64,000 bases of DNA. Source: Aureococcus anophagefferens (Eukaryota; Sar; Pelagophyceae; Pelagomonadales; Pelagomonadaceae). Shown one piece after another: positions 63,101 through 64,000 of the stretch. Made by a program: the position numbers and the translations under genes. The notes beneath the pieces are model-generated. The model was not told where the DNA came from, did not search any database, and was given only the letters and a program-made list of their open reading frames with translations. The DNA lies in assembly GCF_000186865.1 (NCBI RefSeq), contig NW_008705583.1:251673-315672 (forward strand), in the 5' to 3' direction. The first letter of the stretch is position 1, and each line of letters opens with the position of its first letter.

Positions 63101-64000
63101 CATGGCGTAGGTCGCCGTGCCGTCGCCGGAGACGACCCAGTCGTCCGCGAGGCGCCGGCCGGCCTCCTTGAGCCAGCACGAGTGCTTGGCGTAGCCGTTG
63201 CCCTTGGCGACCTCCTGCGTGTGGACGTAGCAGCCCGCGTTCGACTGGCCCCAGATGACCTCGCAGCCCGTGAAGTCCGGCTCGTCGGCGCAGGCCAGCA
63301 GGCACTCAGCCTTCTTCTCGTCCGTGTCGTGGTCGCCGGACGCGAGCTTGACGACGCCCGAGTTCTGGTCCGTGCCGTCGCTCGTGACGCAGTAGCCCGC
63401 CTGCTCCTCGCCGAAGGCCGACGCGGAGTCGCCGGCGCCGGCGCCGCCGCAGTCCTCCGTGAGGCAGTCCTCGTCCGCGTCCTTCTCGGACCACGCCGCG
63501 ACCGTGCCCGTCGCGCGGATTATCTCGCCGGCGGCGAGCGCGGGCACGACCAAATCGAGGAAGGAGCCGCCGCCCTCGGCCGCGAAGCCGAGCGCGACGG
63601 AGTGGGCGCACGTGCTCGTCGCCTCGAGCTCCATCGTCACCTCGTCGCCCGGCTTCGTCCAGTCGCCGAGGCCCGCGGTCTGCGCCAAGGGGTAGACGAG
63701 CTGGTGCGCCTTCCCGTCGACGGCCAACGTCCGCTGGGGCGGCACGCCCGCGTCGCTCCAGAGGTCCGGGCACGGCGTCGGGACGCCCGTCGGCATGGGC
63801 GTCGGAATGGGGTCCTTGTTCTCGCCCATCTCGAAGTACGCGTACTCGTTGCCCTCGCCGGCGACGTAGAGCGTGTCGAAGTTGCCGTAGCCGCCGTCGA
63901 GCACGTTGTGGTCGCCGACGGCGTAGACGTCGTCGTTGCCCGAGCCCGCGTAGACGAAGCCGTCGTGGAAGTCCTGGAACGTGAGGTGGTCGTCGCCGCC
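60131..64000 (-). CDS. Large secreted RTX-type beta-roll protein (5' end beyond window)
   Basis: At least 1,289 residues and open to the window edge. Two long regions (about 62350-61780 and 61330-60790) carry more than a dozen RTX nonapeptide-like repeats (YGGAGDDAI, VDGGAGDDVI) that normally bind Ca2+ in a parallel beta-roll. Each block is preceded by a six-to-eight-Cys segment (PTCESCCPLACDEVSP; PTCEACCPQACDAKSP). Linkers are TP/AP-rich (PTPRPTPAP). Between 62750 and 63750 lies a beta-rich domain with WGQSNAGCYVHTQE and SGDGTATYAMPDIS. The C-terminus has ShKT-like and CAW/CSW cysteine modules. RTX repeats also occur in adhesins and surface proteins, so no toxic role is implied. Confidence 0.85.
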   Translation of the reverse strand, partial: GGDDHLTFQDFHDGFVYAGSGNDDVYAVGDHNVLDGGYGNFDTLYVAGEGNEYAYFEMGENKDPIPTPMPTGVPTPCPDLWSDAGVPPQRTLAVDGKAHQLVYPLAQTAGLGDWTKPGDEVTMELEATSTCAHSVALGFAAEGGGSFLDLVVPALAAGEIIRATGTVAAWSEKDADEDCLTEDCGGAGAGDSASAFGEEQAGYCVTSDGTDQNSGVVKLASGDHDTDEKKAECLLACADEPDFTGCEVIWGQSNAGCYVHTQEVAKGNGYAKHSCWLKEAGRRLADDWVVSGDGTATYAMPDISDSSSVSTWKAWGKSKTFPQKLAKAEITLTWKDQGWGNKKGRVGLWQGVTKAQSGKAPHSWVTETIDLDLEDLTNDGSAIQAKYVVGGGGGHQLYVKDATLVVTFEEPDPEPRYVVTGATDGACELSLKHVRYYPAACAPPEATPEPTPRPTAWPTPAPTAPLGPVPAPTPRPTFEPPTPAPVTSTTTTRYVGGCNLASPTCESCCPLACDEVSPQDGFDFSTRDRCVCFAGDAYDADRTPVTLTAFDDCAFVAGDYAVVDGGAGDDVIQLYGGSYGKVYGGAGDDAIWSRSGGAAVPGAGYDQFGAIFGGAGDDAIRAQGSYFQVDGGAGADVIVVEKLPGAQTPSTGNFVWGDKAGASSDADHITLDTVARSTVWSGDGANVVDVSSGVDLDVHGGAGADVMHLVDLSDSEVYGGAGDDAIYHESGAYNAFYGGDGAGDVLHLANFADNAYDGFESTNAPDPTPGPTPAPSPAPVVAPTAQPNAAPTPRPTPAPTPRPTSAAPTPAPTTAAPTAPPPVCDRYNPTCEACCPQACDAKSPADGYDFSGAAACVCFVGQLPHRDYETLELSPHDDCAFVTGDYAGVDGGAGDDTIILGGHDGGMYGRVDGGDGDDVIFGLQSGADLGATRVPVSLYGGAGDDAIYAVGEVVTILGGAGDDAIELAPAPGATAFSEKNQVWGGLGADSITAANVKHSQILGGPKDAVDEADGPNSVKITHGASLTVWGGEAADSIALDDVDETYVFGGAGDDDVYLVGTYNVLYGGDGGSDILTTKDLEANYNSVPEDDFEVFEEAKSSAADSGAFVEGDAFHSAPSTECADAPSSGALAWEAADFANFHCESIGPGADFEEDCARMDTAGVAASVACPVACGTCPAALCLDDDTFHVDKISTNCAAVAKQGKCDDKADCAWAPADDGCDGDIDHTCKGRCENLRITCDMCAGHAKQDCKADGGCSWANGRCLPDEPKKYCGVAAVAAFCPDTCGSC

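Noticed and set aside
60131..64000. A secreted toxin (from the RTX and ShKT names)
   Set aside because: The RTX beta-roll and ShKT modules also occur in adhesins, enzymes and matrix proteins. No toxin domain is visible, so no toxic function is claimed.

Overview
This is nuclear DNA from a very GC-rich, gene-dense eukaryotic alga. It is most likely a pelagophyte stramenopile close to Aureococcus. The case rests on short intergenic gaps, signal-peptide-led proteins that look plastid-targeted, ankyrin and DUF4116 families, and above all several ~190-200 bp introner elements with 8-bp target-site duplications. No taxon search was possible, so the species is an inference. Nothing looks bacterial: there are no operons, no ribosome binding sites, and I recognised no rRNA or tRNA.

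Layout. 0-12 kb: a partial methyltransferase-like gene, a DDX1 helicase, an EF-hand protein with two apparent frameshifts, an F-box protein, a UFD1-like protein, a PhyH-type dioxygenase and a DUF4116 protein. 12-24.6 kb: two mitochondrial-carrier-family proteins with leader peptides, an ankyrin protein, a short-chain dehydrogenase, a START-domain protein, a TPR protein and a second EF-hand protein. 24.7-28 kb: two paralogous ankyrin genes flanking a type-B carboxylesterase. 28-36.8 kb: a glycosyltransferase-like protein, a NADAR-FHA-RRM fusion, aspartyl-tRNA synthetase split by an introner, a TBL/PC-esterase and a PUS1-like pseudouridine synthase. 36.8-42.7 kb: a low-GC F-box gene, a polytopic membrane protein, a RING protein, a small coiled-coil gene and a ~550-bp inverted repeat. 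42.7-54 kb: a thioredoxin-fold protein without CxxC, an AIG1-type GTPase, a two-CHORD (RAR1-like) protein, a Derlin, a K+-dependent Na+/Ca2+ exchanger and a multi-EF-hand protein. 54-64 kb: three adjacent minus-strand genes for secreted modular proteins (an M14 carboxypeptidase with ShKT and cysteine modules, a cysteine-rich protein with a TP/RP linker, and a very large RTX-type beta-roll protein running off the window).

Six well-preserved introners and one decayed candidate interrupt five genes. In each, removing one 8-bp duplication copy plus the element restores the reading frame exactly. The 5' splice site is the first two bases of the duplication (GC in five of the six good copies, GT in one) and the AG comes from the element end.

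The least expected items are the NADAR-FHA-RRM protein, the cysteine module shared by the three neighbouring secreted proteins, the foldback repeat at 41.2-42.6 kb, and a UFD1-like protein with a leader peptide that could belong to a plastid-associated ERAD-like import machinery. Two runs of N (36938-36987 and 56842-57122) break genes.
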